Assembly: GCF_040049215.1 (NCBI RefSeq)
Contig: NZ_JBDZDN010000003.1
Location: 248,001-312,000 of the forward strand
Source: Mesorhizobium_K sp040049215
GTDB lineage: Bacteria; Pseudomonadota; Alphaproteobacteria; Rhizobiales; Rhizobiaceae
DNA: 64,000 nucleotides
Direction: 5' to 3'
Positions 16,820 through 27,489 of this stretch are shown piece after piece (position 1 is the stretch's first letter; each line of letters starts with the position of its first letter). A program made the translations under genes and the position numbers. The notes under the pieces were generated by a model. The model saw nothing but the letters and a program-made list of their open reading frames with translations. It was not told the DNA's origin and made no database searches.

Positions 16820-18217
16820 TCAGCCGGGGTGGATCATATCTTCCGGGCGGACGATCCGGTCGTAATCCTCCGGCGTCACCAGCCCTGTCTTCAGCGCCTC
16901 CTCGCGAAGCGTCGTGCCGTTCCTGTGCGCGGTCTTGGCGATCTTGGCGGCATTGTCGTAGCCGATGGTCGGGGCGAGCGCGGTGACCAGCATCAGCGAA
17001 CGCTCGAGCGCCGCCTTGATGTTGTCCTCGCGCGCGACGATGCCGACGACGCAATTGTCGGTGAAGGAGACGGCGGCATCCGCCAGGAGCTGCACCGACT
17101 GCAGGAAGTTGTAGGCCATCACCGGGTTGTAAACGTTGAGCTCGAAATGCCCCTGGCTGCCGGCGAACGAAATCGACGCGTTGTTGCCGAACACCTGGAT
17201 GCAGACCTGGGTCAGCGCCTCGCACTGGGTCGGGTTGACCTTGCCCGGCATGATCGAGGAGCCGGGCTCGTTCTCGGGCAGCGAAAGCTCGCCAAGGCCG
17301 GAACGCGGGCCGGAGCCCAGCAGGCGGATGTCGTTGGCGATCTTGAAGAGCGAAGCGGCCACGGTGTTGATGGCGCCGTGGGTGAAGACCATGGCGTCGT
17401 GCGCGGCCAGCGCCTCGAACTTGTTCGGCGCCGAGGTGAAGGGGAGGTGGGTGATAGCGGCGATCCGCTCGGCGACCTTGTCGGCGAAGCCGACCGGCGC
17501 GTTGAGGCCGGTACCGACGGCGGTGCCGCCTTGCGCGAGCTGCATCAGCGCGGGCAATGTCAGCTCGATGCGGGCGATGCCGTTCTCGACCTGCTGCGTG
17601 TAGCCGGAAAACTCCTGGCCCAGCGTCAGCGGTGTGGCGTCCTGCGTGTGAGTGCGGCCGATCTTGATGATCTTCGCCCATGCTTGGGTCTTGTCGTTCA
17701 GCGCGTTGCGCAGCTTCCGCAGCGCCGGCAGCAGGCGGTGGTGGATCTCTTCCACGCAGGCAATGTGCATGGCCGTCGGGTAGGTGTCGTTGGACGACTG
17801 GCTCATGTTGACGTGGTCGTTCGGGTGGACAGGCTTCTTCGAGCCCATCTCGCCGCCAAGCATCTCGATGGCGCGGTTCGAAATGACCTCGTTGGCGTTC
17901 ATATTGGACTGCGTGCCAGAACCCGTCTGCCACACGACCAGCGGGAAATGCGCGTCGAGCTTGCCCTCGATCACTTCCTGGGCGGCCTTGACGATGGTCG
18001 AACCGAGCTTGGGATCGAGGCGGCCGAGGTCCATGTTGACCTCGGCGGCGGCCCGCTTGACGACGCCGAGGGCGCGCACGATCGAGGCGGGCTGCTTCTC
18101 CCAGCCGATCTTGAAATTGCCGAGCGAGCGCTGCGCCTGCGCGCCCCAGTAGCGGTCGGCCGGAACCTCGATGGGGCCAAACGTGTCGGTCTCGGTTCGG
18201 TGCGTCGTCTTGGCCAC
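16820..18217 (-). CDS. fumC: Fumarate hydratase class II
   Basis: The protein has 465 residues, normal length for FumC (about 463). It is the iron-free fumarase of the TCA cycle, a cytosolic tetramer. The superfamily signature GSSIMPGKVNPTQ is present. So are GSGTQSNMNANEV, the catalytic-region GRTHTQDATPLTLGQE, and NMSQSSNDTYPTAMH. The start is GTG 18217 with GGAG 9 nt upstream. The longer frame from 18301 adds 28 residues without similarity to FumC. The gene is alone, downstream of a long intergenic region. Confidence 0.96.
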   Translation of the reverse strand: MAKTTHRTETDTFGPIEVPADRYWGAQAQRSLGNFKIGWEKQPASIVRALGVVKRAAAEVNMDLGRLDPKLGSTIVKAAQEVIEGKLDAHFPLVVWQTGSGTQSNMNANEVISNRAIEMLGGEMGSKKPVHPNDHVNMSQSSNDTYPTAMHIACVEEIHHRLLPALRKLRNALNDKTQAWAKIIKIGRTHTQDATPLTLGQEFSGYTQQVENGIARIELTLPALMQLAQGGTAVGTGLNAPVGFADKVAERIAAITHLPFTSAPNKFEALAAHDAMVFTHGAINTVAASLFKIANDIRLLGSGPRSGLGELSLPENEPGSSIMPGKVNPTQCEALTQVCIQVFGNNASISFAGSQGHFELNVYNPVMAYNFLQSVQLLADAAVSFTDNCVVGIVAREDNIKAALERSLMLVTALAPTIGYDNAAKIAKTAHRNGTTLREEALKTGLVTPEDYDRIVRPEDMIHPG

Positions 18218-18675
18218 TGGCGGTCTCCGTCTGGTGTCGGCATGGGCGTATCCCGTTGGCCGGAAGGCTTCAAGCGCTGAGTGGGTGCGTATGATGGGCA
18301 AATCGGTTGAATGTCCCCGGGGGCAAGCTTCTCCATCGCTATAGGCCGTTTCCGGTCTGGCTTTTGGTTCTTGTTGCCCATGACCCGGCTGTCCGGCCCG
18401 GTTTCGCCAGTCGGGCGGAATAGGCAGTCAGGGAGCACGGTCGGGCGTTCGCCTCTGCGCCGGCCGGAAACAAGAACGCCTCCCGCACCTGTGACAGTGC
18501 TGGAGGCGTCCTTTTGTCCTTTGGCTGTCTCTTAAACTGCCTCGGACAACACAATAATGCGCGTCCAGGGCAAAGGTTCCGAGGCCAGTGGAATTATTTC
18601 GACGATTTCCGGCGAACGGCAGCCGCGGGTAAGCCATGTCCATCTGACGGGTCGCAGGGATCCCAGATGAGATGT
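18218..18675. other. 458-nt intergenic region between fumC and the TauE gene
   Basis: No convincing gene. Its right part holds the hairpin at 18476-18509, listed separately. Its left part should hold the fumC promoter, but I could not pick good -35/-10 boxes. Frames of 70-155 residues that open here have shifting composition and no recognisable motif. Confidence 0.45.
18476..18509 (-). terminator. Hairpin downstream of the TauE/SafE gene
   Basis: ACGCCTCC at 18476-18483 pairs with GGAGGCGT at 18502-18509 around an 18-nt loop that itself holds a short inverted repeat. On the minus strand it is followed by TTCTTGTTT. It is the first hairpin found beyond the stop of the 18676 gene, but the distance (about 170 nt) makes the call weak. 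Confidence 0.4.
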
Positions 18676-19452
18676 TTAGACCAGGCCCAACAACTGCAGC
18701 AACTGCCATCCCGCGATCAGCACGATGAGCGATCCGACCAGCCGCAGAAGCAGCGTCTCGTCGAGATTCTTGACCATGAAGCCGGCGAGCGGGGCGGCGA
18801 ACACGCCGCCGACGATCAACCCGGCGACCGCCGTCAAGTGCTCGGTGACATCGCCGCCGTCGCTCCAATGGCCGCTGACGAGGGCTAAGAGGAACGTCAG
18901 CGACACCGACAAGGTGATGAGGAACTCGGCCGCGTTGACGGTCCCGATGACATATCGCGGCGTGCCGCCGGCCCCGAGCAGTCCCGTCGTGACAATGGGT
19001 CCCCATCCGCCGCCGCCGGCGGCGTCGAGAAAGCCGCCGCAGAGCCCGAGCGGCGGCACGATGGCGGCATGCACCGGCTTGCCGGGAATGCGGCGAAAGG
19101 ACCGCAGCACCAGCCATGCGCCGACCAGCGACAGATAGGCCGTGACGACGGGCTTCATGACGCCGGCGTCGATCGAGGTCAGCACGTAGGCGCCGAGACA
19201 GCCGCCGGCGATGCCGAAAGGGGCGAGGCGCCAGAACAGCTTCCAGTCGATGTTGCGGTGGTAGAGGTGGGCCGAGCCCGAGGCCGCGGTGGTGAAGAGT
19301 TCCGCCGCGTGCACGGACGCCGAGGCATGGGCCGGCGGCACGCCGAAGGCGAGCAGCGTCGTCGTCGAAATGACGCCGTAGGCCATGCCGAGCGCGCCGT
19401 CGACGGCCTGGGCCAGAAATCCGACGACGGCGAAGAGCACGAATTCTTCCAT
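18676..19452 (-). CDS. TauE/SafE-type sulfite/anion exporter family permease
   Basis: The protein has 258 residues, mainly hydrophobic, with about eight helices arranged as two halves. Family features include AQAVDGALGMAYG in the first half and the second-half glycine-rich loop CGGFLDAAGGGGWGPI, matching the TauE/SafE repeats. These permeases export sulfite, organosulfonates or related anions, but the substrate is not predictable from sequence. It diverges from the FAD oxidoreductase gene at 19731 with a 278-nt gap. Confidence 0.85.
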   Translation of the reverse strand: MEEFVLFAVVGFLAQAVDGALGMAYGVISTTTLLAFGVPPAHASASVHAAELFTTAASGSAHLYHRNIDWKLFWRLAPFGIAGGCLGAYVLTSIDAGVMKPVVTAYLSLVGAWLVLRSFRRIPGKPVHAAIVPPLGLCGGFLDAAGGGGWGPIVTTGLLGAGGTPRYVIGTVNAAEFLITLSVSLTFLLALVSGHWSDGGDVTEHLTAVAGLIVGGVFAAPLAGFMVKNLDETLLLRLVGSLIVLIAGWQLLQLLGLV

Positions 19453-19730
19453 TTACACCCCTGTCGAGCGCGCGGAGCCTATAGGCGCGCTGTCAGGCGG
19501 CCAAGCCATGGACGGAACGGCACAGCACGCCGCAGGAGAACGCAATGCTAGGACACGGCGGAAAAATGAAAGGCGTTTTCGCGGCGCGACGAGCGCGCAT
19601 ACTTCGGAGCCGAGACGACTGGCAAGGCAAAACAAATGCGGTGAGGGCCGAATCGTCCCTGGATAGTCAATCCATGATATGGTGATGCGTTGGACTGCAG
19701 TGACGGGGAAATTGTCTTTGGGAGGACAAA

Positions 19731-21122
19731 ATGGCGAAGACGGAGCTTCAGAACCGTAGTGGCACCCGCATTGACTCTGGAAAAATCGACGAATTTGGCG
19801 CCACCTTGGCCGGAAAGCTGATCCGGCCGACCGACCCCGACTACGACACCGCACGCAGGATCTGGAACGCCGCGATCGACAAGCATCCGGGCCTGATTGT
19901 GCGCTGTCTCGGCGTAGCCGATGTGGTTCAAGCAGTGAAGTTCGCCGCTGCGAACGATCTCCTCGTCGCGGTACGCGGCGGCGGTCACAACGTTGCCGGC
20001 CGCGCGCTGTGCGACAACGGCGTCGTGATCGATCTCGCCGCCATGCGGGGCGTGTTGGTTGATCCCGACACGCGCACGGTGCGCGTGCAAGGCGGCGCGA
20101 CGCTCGGCGACCTCGACCGTGAAACCCACCTGCACGGGCTTGCGGTGCCGATGGGCGTCGTTTCCAGAACGGGCGTTGCGGGGCTGACGCTCGGTGGCGG
20201 CGTTGGCTGGCTGGTGCGCAAGCATGGGCTGAGCTGCGACAACGTTGTTTCGTTCGAAGTGGTGACGGTCAAGGGCGAGGTGGTGACCGCGAGCGCCGAC
20301 AAGCACCCCGATCTATTCTGGGCATTGCGCGGCGGCGGCGGGAATTTCGGCATCGTGACTTGTTTCACGTTCAAGGCGCAGCCGGTGTCGACCGTGCTTG
20401 GCGGCCTGCTGGTGCATCCTCGCGACAGAGCCGGCCAGATGCTCCGCTTCTACCGCGACTTCATGGCCACCGCGCCGGAGGAATTGACCGTCTACGCAGC
20501 GATACTGACCACGCCGGACGGCATGCCCGCCGTCGCGATGATCGTCTGCTGGAGCGGCGACCCGGTCGAAGGCGAACGTGTGTTGGCGCCGCTGCGCGCA
20601 TACGGTCCGCCGCTGCTGGACGCAGTGCAGCCGATGCCGTTCCCGGCGATGCAGCAGTTGCTGGATGGGGCGTTTCCCAACGGCACCTACAATTATTGGA
20701 AGGCGAGCTTCGTGCCGAAACTCGGCGAGGCGGTCATCGACCTTCTGGTGGAGCACGGCAATTTGATGCGGTCTCCGCTGTCGGCCGTTGTCGTGGAATT
20801 CTACGGCGGCGCGCCGGGCAGGGTCGGCGCAAGCGAGTCCGCTTTCGCTCAGCGCGAGGCAGAGTTCAATATCGGGATCATGGCGCAGTGGACCGATCCC
20901 GCCGAGACGGCCGCGCATGTCGCCTGGGTGCGGGACGCTTACGACGCCTTCGAACCGCATTCGAGCGGCATGCATCTGCTGAACTTCCAGAGTGAAGCCG
21001 GCGACGACGTGGTGCGTGCGGCTTTCGGCAAGAACTACGCGCGGCTCTCAGAAGTGAAACGGAAATACGATCCGGCCAACTTCTTCAGCCTCAACCAGAA
21101 TATAAGCGCGGCAGCGCCCTAA
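19731..21122 (+). CDS. FAD-linked oxidoreductase, berberine-bridge type
   Basis: The protein has 463 residues, a PCMH/FAD-binding oxidase. The FAD-binding block includes VRGGGHNVAG with the likely 8-alpha-histidyl-FAD residue His86. GVVSRTGVAGLTLGGGVGWL follows, and WALRGGGGNFGIV and the BBE C-terminal block DPANFFSLNQNI complete the family pattern. The cysteine of bicovalently bound flavin is absent (SRTG where a Cys would be), so attachment is by histidine alone. No signal peptide is seen. The substrate is unknown. A good Shine-Dalgarno sequence, GGGAGGA, precedes the ATG. Confidence 0.88.
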   Translation: MAKTELQNRSGTRIDSGKIDEFGATLAGKLIRPTDPDYDTARRIWNAAIDKHPGLIVRCLGVADVVQAVKFAAANDLLVAVRGGGHNVAGRALCDNGVVIDLAAMRGVLVDPDTRTVRVQGGATLGDLDRETHLHGLAVPMGVVSRTGVAGLTLGGGVGWLVRKHGLSCDNVVSFEVVTVKGEVVTASADKHPDLFWALRGGGGNFGIVTCFTFKAQPVSTVLGGLLVHPRDRAGQMLRFYRDFMATAPEELTVYAAILTTPDGMPAVAMIVCWSGDPVEGERVLAPLRAYGPPLLDAVQPMPFPAMQQLLDGAFPNGTYNYWKASFVPKLGEAVIDLLVEHGNLMRSPLSAVVVEFYGGAPGRVGASESAFAQREAEFNIGIMAQWTDPAETAAHVAWVRDAYDAFEPHSSGMHLLNFQSEAGDDVVRAAFGKNYARLSEVKRKYDPANFFSLNQNISAAAP

Positions 21123-21151
21123 CAACGCCGGTCGAGGCGGGCGGACATACA

Positions 21152-21183
21152 AAAAAGGGCGACCCGAGGGCCGCCCTTTCCGT
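21152..21183 (-). terminator. Terminator of groESL
   Basis: The stem is 21155-21162 (AAAGGGCG) with 21173-21180 (CGCCCTTT), with a run of six T on the minus strand. It lies about 25 nt beyond the groEL stop. It may also stop transcription from the FAD oxidoreductase gene. Confidence 0.85.
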
Positions 21184-21205
21184 ATCCGTAGGCTGATGGG
21201 CTGGA

Positions 21206-22861
<1,656 letters not shown>

Positions 22862-22932
22862 TTTCAGCTCCTGATATCTGCTTCAGCGGGGCTCAGGCCC
22901 TTGAATTCAGATGTGAATGAATAGGTTGGCGA

Positions 22933-23229
22933 TCAGCCGATGATGCCCATGATGTCGGATTCCTTCATGATCAGAAGGTCTTCGCCATTGAGCTTCACCT
23001 CGGTGCCCGACCACTTGCCAAACAGGACGCGGTCGCCTGCCTTGACGTCGAGCGGCACCAGCTTGCCGGCTTCGTCGCGGGCGCCCGAGCCGATGGCGAT
23101 GATCTCGCCTTCCTGGGGCTTTTCCTTCGCAGTATCGGGAATGATGATCCCGCCCTTGGTCTTCTCTTCGGATTCGACGCGGCGAACGACCACGCGGTCA
23201 TGCAGCGGCCGGAACTTCGACTTTGCCAT
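22933..23229 (-). CDS. groES: Co-chaperonin GroES (Hsp10)
   Basis: The protein has 98 residues, standard length. It caps the GroEL ring. FRPLHDRVVVRRVESEEKT with the mobile loop GGIIIPDTAKEKPQEG is typical. ATG 23229 is the usual start (MAKSKFRPLHD); a further upstream frame would cross the 5' leader. It is first in the groESL operon. Confidence 0.97.
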   Translation of the reverse strand: MAKSKFRPLHDRVVVRRVESEEKTKGGIIIPDTAKEKPQEGEIIAIGSGARDEAGKLVPLDVKAGDRVLFGKWSGTEVKLNGEDLLIMKESDIMGIIG

Positions 23230-23300
23230 TGTTTTCGATCCTCGTGCGGATGTTTGAGAGTCCTCCGTCCGGCGCCGCAGCAACGGCGGGGCCAGACTTG

Positions 23301-23327
23301 TTAGCACTCACTAGAGGCGAGTGCTAA
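23301..23327. promoter_or_regulatory. CIRCE element (HrcA operator)
   Basis: TTAGCACTC-N9-GAGTGCTAA is a perfect match to the CIRCE consensus. It lies 72-98 nt upstream of the groES start and just downstream of the inferred transcription start near 23330. HrcA should bind it and block transcription until heat shock. Confidence 0.97.
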
Positions 23328-23336
23328 CGTGGCGCT

Positions 23337-23365
23337 GAGATAGGCGCTTGAGGTTTTGCTGTCAA
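23337..23365 (-). promoter_or_regulatory. groESL promoter (-35 TTGACA, -10 TATCTC)
   Basis: Reading the minus strand, TTGACA (23365-23360) and TATCTC (23342-23337) are separated by exactly 17 nt. Extended context CTTGAC and CCTATCT also resembles the alphaproteobacterial RpoH consensus, so it may be used by both sigma factors. CIRCE overlaps the start region. Confidence 0.75.
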
Positions 23366-23482
23366 GAAATTCTGGGCTCCGTTTGCGGCTTTTTGTCGGA
23401 CGCCACGCAGACGGCGCATTTTGCCGCGGTGCAATATTTTTCCTGGGTCGCGCGGTGTGCGACCTTGTGTCGTGAGCATGCT

Positions 23483-23488
23483 TATAAT
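23483..23488 (+). promoter_or_regulatory. Consensus -10 box just before the marR start
   Basis: TATAAT matches the -10 consensus, 11 nt before ATG 23500, so the transcript would have almost no leader. A good -35 box at 17 nt was not seen. The region GCATGCTTATAATATATGC is partly palindromic and may be an operator for the regulator itself. Confidence 0.4.
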
Positions 23489-23499
23489 ATATGCCGCTC

Positions 23500-23979
23500 A
23501 TGAATACCGACGGCATAGACAGGCTAGGCTTCCTGATTCACGATTCGGCGCGGCTGCTTCGCAAGCGTTTCGAGACGAAGGGCAGCGCGTATGGCCTTTC
23601 GGCGGCGCAGTGGCGGCTGATGGTGCGGCTGGTCAAGGAAGAAGGCGTCGCCCAGGCGCGGCTTGCCGAACTCCTTGAAATCGAACCGATCAGCGTGTCC
23701 CGGCTGCTCGACCGGATGGAGGAGGGCGGCTGGATAGAACGCCGCCAGGACGCAGGCGACCGCCGCGTACGGATGATTTTCCCGACCGACAAGAGTCGTG
23801 AAGCCTTCGCCGCGATCAAGAGCGTGGCGGGAGAGGTTTACGACCTGGCGCTGGCGGGTCTGACGGGGGAGGAAAAACAGGTCCTGGTCAAGGGCCTGAA
23901 CGCGATCATCACCAACCTATCCGACGGCGAGACGCCGGCGGCGGACCAGACAGTTACCGCAAAAGGCAATGCAGCATGA
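23500..23979 (+). CDS. MarR family regulator of the emrAB-like operon
   Basis: The protein has 159 residues with the MarR winged-helix fold: YGLSAAQWRLMVRLVKEEG, then the recognition helix IEPISVSRLLDRMEEGGWIERR, and the wing DAGDRRVRMIFPT. It should bind as a dimer and repress the efflux genes until a ligand appears. ATG 23500 is chosen over ATG 23491 because a TATAAT at 23483-23488 leaves no room for a transcript covering the earlier codon. Its stop overlaps emrA (ATGA), which ties it to the efflux operon. Confidence 0.88.
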   Translation: MNTDGIDRLGFLIHDSARLLRKRFETKGSAYGLSAAQWRLMVRLVKEEGVAQARLAELLEIEPISVSRLLDRMEEGGWIERRQDAGDRRVRMIFPTDKSREAFAAIKSVAGEVYDLALAGLTGEEKQVLVKGLNAIITNLSDGETPAADQTVTAKGNAA

Positions 23980-25127
23980 ATGCCGTGGCTAAAGTCAAAG
24001 AAGACGCCGCCGAGGTCGAGCTCGACAATCCGTCCGCGCCAGCCGCCTTGCACATGGAGGCCGCGCCTGCGCCGGCCAGGCCAAAACGCAGTCGCCGCAC
24101 GCTCATGATGCTTGTCGTGCCTCTCGCGCTCGCCGCCGGCGGCAGCTATGTCTGGCTGACCGGGGGCCGCTACCAGGAGACCGAGAACGCCAACCTTCGC
24201 CAGGCGACGGTCACGGTCGCTTCTGAGGCGTCCGGCCGGATCGTCGAGGTCGACGTCGCCGACAATGCCGAGGTGAAGGCCGGCGACACGCTCTTCGTCG
24301 TCGACCCCGAGCCCTACCGCATCGCGCTGTCGCAGGCCGACGCAGCACTTGCCGCCGCCCGGTTGAACGTCGAGCAGCTTCGCGCCGCCTACGGCCAAGC
24401 GGTGGCCCAGGAGCGGGTGGCAGCCAGCGAGGTGACATATCTGAAGTCGCAGTTCGACCGCGCTGCGGGCCTAGCGAAAAAGGGCATCAGCGCTCAGTCC
24501 TCGCTCGACGAGGCGCAGCGCGACCTCGAACGCGCCGAGGAGCAGCACAGGGCGGCCCAGCAGGGCATCGAGAGCGCCCGCGCCGCGCTGGGCGGCGATC
24601 CCGACATCGCGACCGACAGGCACCCGAGCGTGCTCGCCGCTCTGTCGACGCGCGACAAGGCTGCCTTCGATCTCGCGCAGACCACCGTGCGCGCGCCGGC
24701 CGACGGGGTGATCAGCCAGGCATCGTCGTTCAAGGTCGGCCAGTACGTTGCGGCCGGCACGCCGTTGTTCATGCTGGTCGAGACCGGCGACACCTGGGTC
24801 GAGGCGAACTTCAAGGAAACGCAGCTCACCAACATGAAGCCGGGCCAGACCGCCGAGGTGACGCTCGACACCTATCCGGGCGTGCCGTTCCACGCCACGG
24901 TAGAGAGCATCGGCGCAGGCACCGGCGCGGAGTTCTCGCTGCTGCCGGCGCAGAACGCCACCGGCAACTGGGTGAAGGTGACCCAGCGCATCCCGGTGCG
25001 GCTGAAGCTCGATACGGACGGCAAGGATGTTCCGGTTCGCACCGGCATGAGCGCGAGCGTCGAGGTCGACACCAAGGTCCAACACACTCTGGCCAGCCTC
25101 TTCGGCACGGCGGCCGCCGCGGAATAA
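23976..25127 (+). CDS. emrA: HlyD/EmrA family membrane fusion protein
   Basis: The protein has 383 residues. A short cytoplasmic tail is followed by one membrane segment near residues 41-60 (LMMLVVPLALAAGG). Then comes the HlyD architecture: a split lipoyl-like domain (GRIVEVDVADNAEVKAGDTLF), a long alpha-helical hairpin of about 110-190, and the barrel domain with VRAPADGVISQAS and GQYVAAGTPLFMLV. It links EmrB to an outer membrane channel such as TolC (not in this window). It overlaps marR by 4 nt. Confidence 0.9.
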   Translation: MNAVAKVKEDAAEVELDNPSAPAALHMEAAPAPARPKRSRRTLMMLVVPLALAAGGSYVWLTGGRYQETENANLRQATVTVASEASGRIVEVDVADNAEVKAGDTLFVVDPEPYRIALSQADAALAAARLNVEQLRAAYGQAVAQERVAASEVTYLKSQFDRAAGLAKKGISAQSSLDEAQRDLERAEEQHRAAQQGIESARAALGGDPDIATDRHPSVLAALSTRDKAAFDLAQTTVRAPADGVISQASSFKVGQYVAAGTPLFMLVETGDTWVEANFKETQLTNMKPGQTAEVTLDTYPGVPFHATVESIGAGTGAEFSLLPAQNATGNWVKVTQRIPVRLKLDTDGKDVPVRTGMSASVEVDTKVQHTLASLFGTAAAAE

Positions 25128-25177
25128 GGCCGCCGTCACTCCGGCCCGCCCGGTCAAGAAGTCAGAAACCCGGAACC

Positions 25178-26719
25178 ATGTTCGAAGTCAGGGCGATAGA
25201 CCCTCACAACGTCCCGCATCGCGGGCTGATCACCGTCGCGATCATGCTCGCGACGGTGATGCAGGTGCTCGACACCACGATCGCCAACGTCGCCCTGCCG
25301 ACGATGACGGGCGACCTCGGCGCGTCGGCCGACACGATCAACTGGGTGCTGACCTCCTACATCGTCGCGGCGGCGATTATGACGCCGGTGACCGGCTGGC
25401 TTGCCGACCGGTTCGGACGCAAGGAGCTGTTCCTCACCACAGTAGTCGGCTTCACCGTGATGTCGATGCTTTGCGGGGTGTCGTGGAGCCTGGAAAGCAT
25501 GGTGGCCTTCCGCGTTCTGCAAGGCCTGTTCGGCGCGGCCATCGTGCCGCTGTCGCAGACCTTCCTGCTCGACATCAACCCCAAGGAACGTCACGGCTCG
25601 GCGATGGCTCTGTGGGGTGCGGGCATCATGGTCGGGCCGATCATCGGCCCCACTCTCGGCGGCTGGCTGACGGAAAGCTTCAACTGGCGCTGGGTATTCT
25701 TCATCAACCTGCCGGTCGGCATCATCGCCGTCGCCGGCATGCTGATCTATCTGCCCGCCATCGGCAGACGGCTGCGCGGCTTCGACTTCTTCGGCTTCGC
25801 CATGCTGTCGCTCGGCGTCGGCGCGCTGCAGCTGGTGCTCGACCGCGGTGCCGAGGTGGACTGGTTCTCGGCGGCCGAAATCTGGATCGAACTCGGCCTG
25901 ACGCTGACCGGCTTTTGGGTTTTCATCGTGCATACGGTGACGGCCGAACATCCCTTCATCGACCCGAAGATATTCGCCGACCGGAATTTCGTGACCGGGC
26001 TGGTTTTCATCTTCGTCATCGGCATCATCCTTTTGGCGAGCCTGGCGCTGCTGCCGCCGATGCTGTCGCGCATCTTCGACTATCCGACCATCACCACCGG
26101 CATCATCATGGCGCCGCGCGGCGTCGGCACGATGGTGTCGATGATCGTCGTCGGCCGCATCATCCAGAAGGTGGATGCTCGCTATCTCGTCGTGCTCGGG
26201 CTAGTCCTGACGGCGTACTCGCTCTACGCGATGACCGGCTTCACGCCGCAGATGGACAGCTACCTGATCATCGAGACCGGCATCGTGCAGGGGCTGGGCC
26301 TCGGACTGGTGTTCGTGCCGCTGTCGACAGTCGCCTTCGCCACGCTCGAGGCGCGCTTCCGGACGGATGCTGCGAGCCTGTTCAGCCTGGTGCGCAATCT
26401 CGGCTCGTCGATCGGCATCTCGGTGGTGACGGTCGTGCTGGCGCGCAACCTGCAGATCAATCACGCCGAACTGGGCGCGGGCATGACGCCGTTCAACCGG
26501 AACCTGATCGAAGCCTCCCCGCTTGCCGCCGCGGGCGATCCGGCCTCGCTGATGCGGATCGACGGGCTGGTGAACATCCAGGCGCTGATGATTTCCTACA
26601 TCGACGACTTCAAGCTGATGATGATCGTCACGCTCTGCGCGATCCCGCTGGTGTTCCTGCTGCGGAAACCCGCCCCGGTTCAGTCGGCAGCCGGCGCGCC
26701 CGCAGCCCATATGGACTGA
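25178..26719 (+). CDS. emrB: DHA2 family multidrug exporter EmrB
   Basis: The protein has 513 residues with about 14 membrane helices, the DHA2 (14-spanner) major facilitator family. Motif A-like DRFGRKELF is near 82-90, and motif C-like WGAGIMVGPIIGPTLGGWLTE near 140-165 marks a drug:H+ antiporter. It exports hydrophobic compounds together with EmrA. ATG 25178 is the first in the continuous frame and follows emrA by 50 nt. It is the last gene of the marR-emrA-emrB operon. Confidence 0.92.
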   Translation: MFEVRAIDPHNVPHRGLITVAIMLATVMQVLDTTIANVALPTMTGDLGASADTINWVLTSYIVAAAIMTPVTGWLADRFGRKELFLTTVVGFTVMSMLCGVSWSLESMVAFRVLQGLFGAAIVPLSQTFLLDINPKERHGSAMALWGAGIMVGPIIGPTLGGWLTESFNWRWVFFINLPVGIIAVAGMLIYLPAIGRRLRGFDFFGFAMLSLGVGALQLVLDRGAEVDWFSAAEIWIELGLTLTGFWVFIVHTVTAEHPFIDPKIFADRNFVTGLVFIFVIGIILLASLALLPPMLSRIFDYPTITTGIIMAPRGVGTMVSMIVVGRIIQKVDARYLVVLGLVLTAYSLYAMTGFTPQMDSYLIIETGIVQGLGLGLVFVPLSTVAFATLEARFRTDAASLFSLVRNLGSSIGISVVTVVLARNLQINHAELGAGMTPFNRNLIEASPLAAAGDPASLMRIDGLVNIQALMISYIDDFKLMMIVTLCAIPLVFLLRKPAPVQSAAGAPAAHMD

Positions 26720-26725
26720 AGCCGA

Positions 26726-27358
26726 TCAGCGCTGCGCGTCGGTCGCCATGCGCAGCGCCAGTCCGACCAGCACCGTGCCCATCAGCCAGCGCTGGATCAG
26801 AAGCCAGAGCGGCCGGCCGGCGAGCAAGGTTGCGATCGAGCCGGCCATGACGGCGATGATCGCGTTGACGGTTATGCTGGTGGTGATCTGGACGGCGCCG
26901 AGGGCCAGCAACTGCGTGAGCACGCTGCCGCGTTCGGGATCGACGAATTGCGGCAGCAGCGACAGGTACATGACCGCGACCTTCGGGTTGAGCAGGTTGG
27001 TCATCAGCCCCATCATGAACAGCCTGCGCGGGCTGTCGGGCGCCAGCCGGCGGACCTGGAACGGCGAGCGCCCGCCGGGCCGCAGCGCCTGCCAGGCGAG
27101 CCAGAGCAGGTAGAGCGCGCCGCAGATGCGCAGCGCGTCGTAGGCATAGGGTACAGCGAAGACAAGCGCTGTGATGCCGAACGCGGCGAAGAGGATGTAG
27201 AAGACGAAGCCGAGAGCTACGCCGGCAAGCGAGATCAGGCCCGCCGCCGGCCCCTGCGAGAGCGAACGCGAGGTCAGGTAGATCATGTTCGGGCCGGGCG
27301 TCAGCACCATGCCTAGCGCAACGAGCCCGAAGGCGGCAAGCGTGCTGATTTCGGGCAT
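26726..27358 (-). CDS. LysE/RhtB family amino acid exporter
   Basis: The protein has 210 residues, about six membrane helices, with the family start GMVLTPGPNMIYLTSRSL and the conserved NLLNPKVAVMYLSLLPQF. It should export an amino acid or homoserine-lactone-like metabolite. It converges with emrB, with 6 nt between stops. No regulator is next to it. Confidence 0.88.
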   Translation of the reverse strand: MPEISTLAAFGLVALGMVLTPGPNMIYLTSRSLSQGPAAGLISLAGVALGFVFYILFAAFGITALVFAVPYAYDALRICGALYLLWLAWQALRPGGRSPFQVRRLAPDSPRRLFMMGLMTNLLNPKVAVMYLSLLPQFVDPERGSVLTQLLALGAVQITTSITVNAIIAVMAGSIATLLAGRPLWLLIQRWLMGTVLVGLALRMATDAQR

Positions 27359-27489
27359 TGGTCCTCGGCGACGCCGCGAATGGCCGCGGCGGCAAGGACT
27401 ATTACGTGCGGAACCTGAACTGCCGCAGGGTCAGTGAGACGGCAACGGTTGCACCAGGCCGGTTTCCGGTGAGGCTGGCGTAGGCGGCG

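Noticed and set aside
16199..18280. Plus-strand open frame of 693 codons
   Set aside because: It is antisense to fumC, and its translation is rich in repetitive acidic and basic residues typical of a shadow frame in GC-rich DNA.
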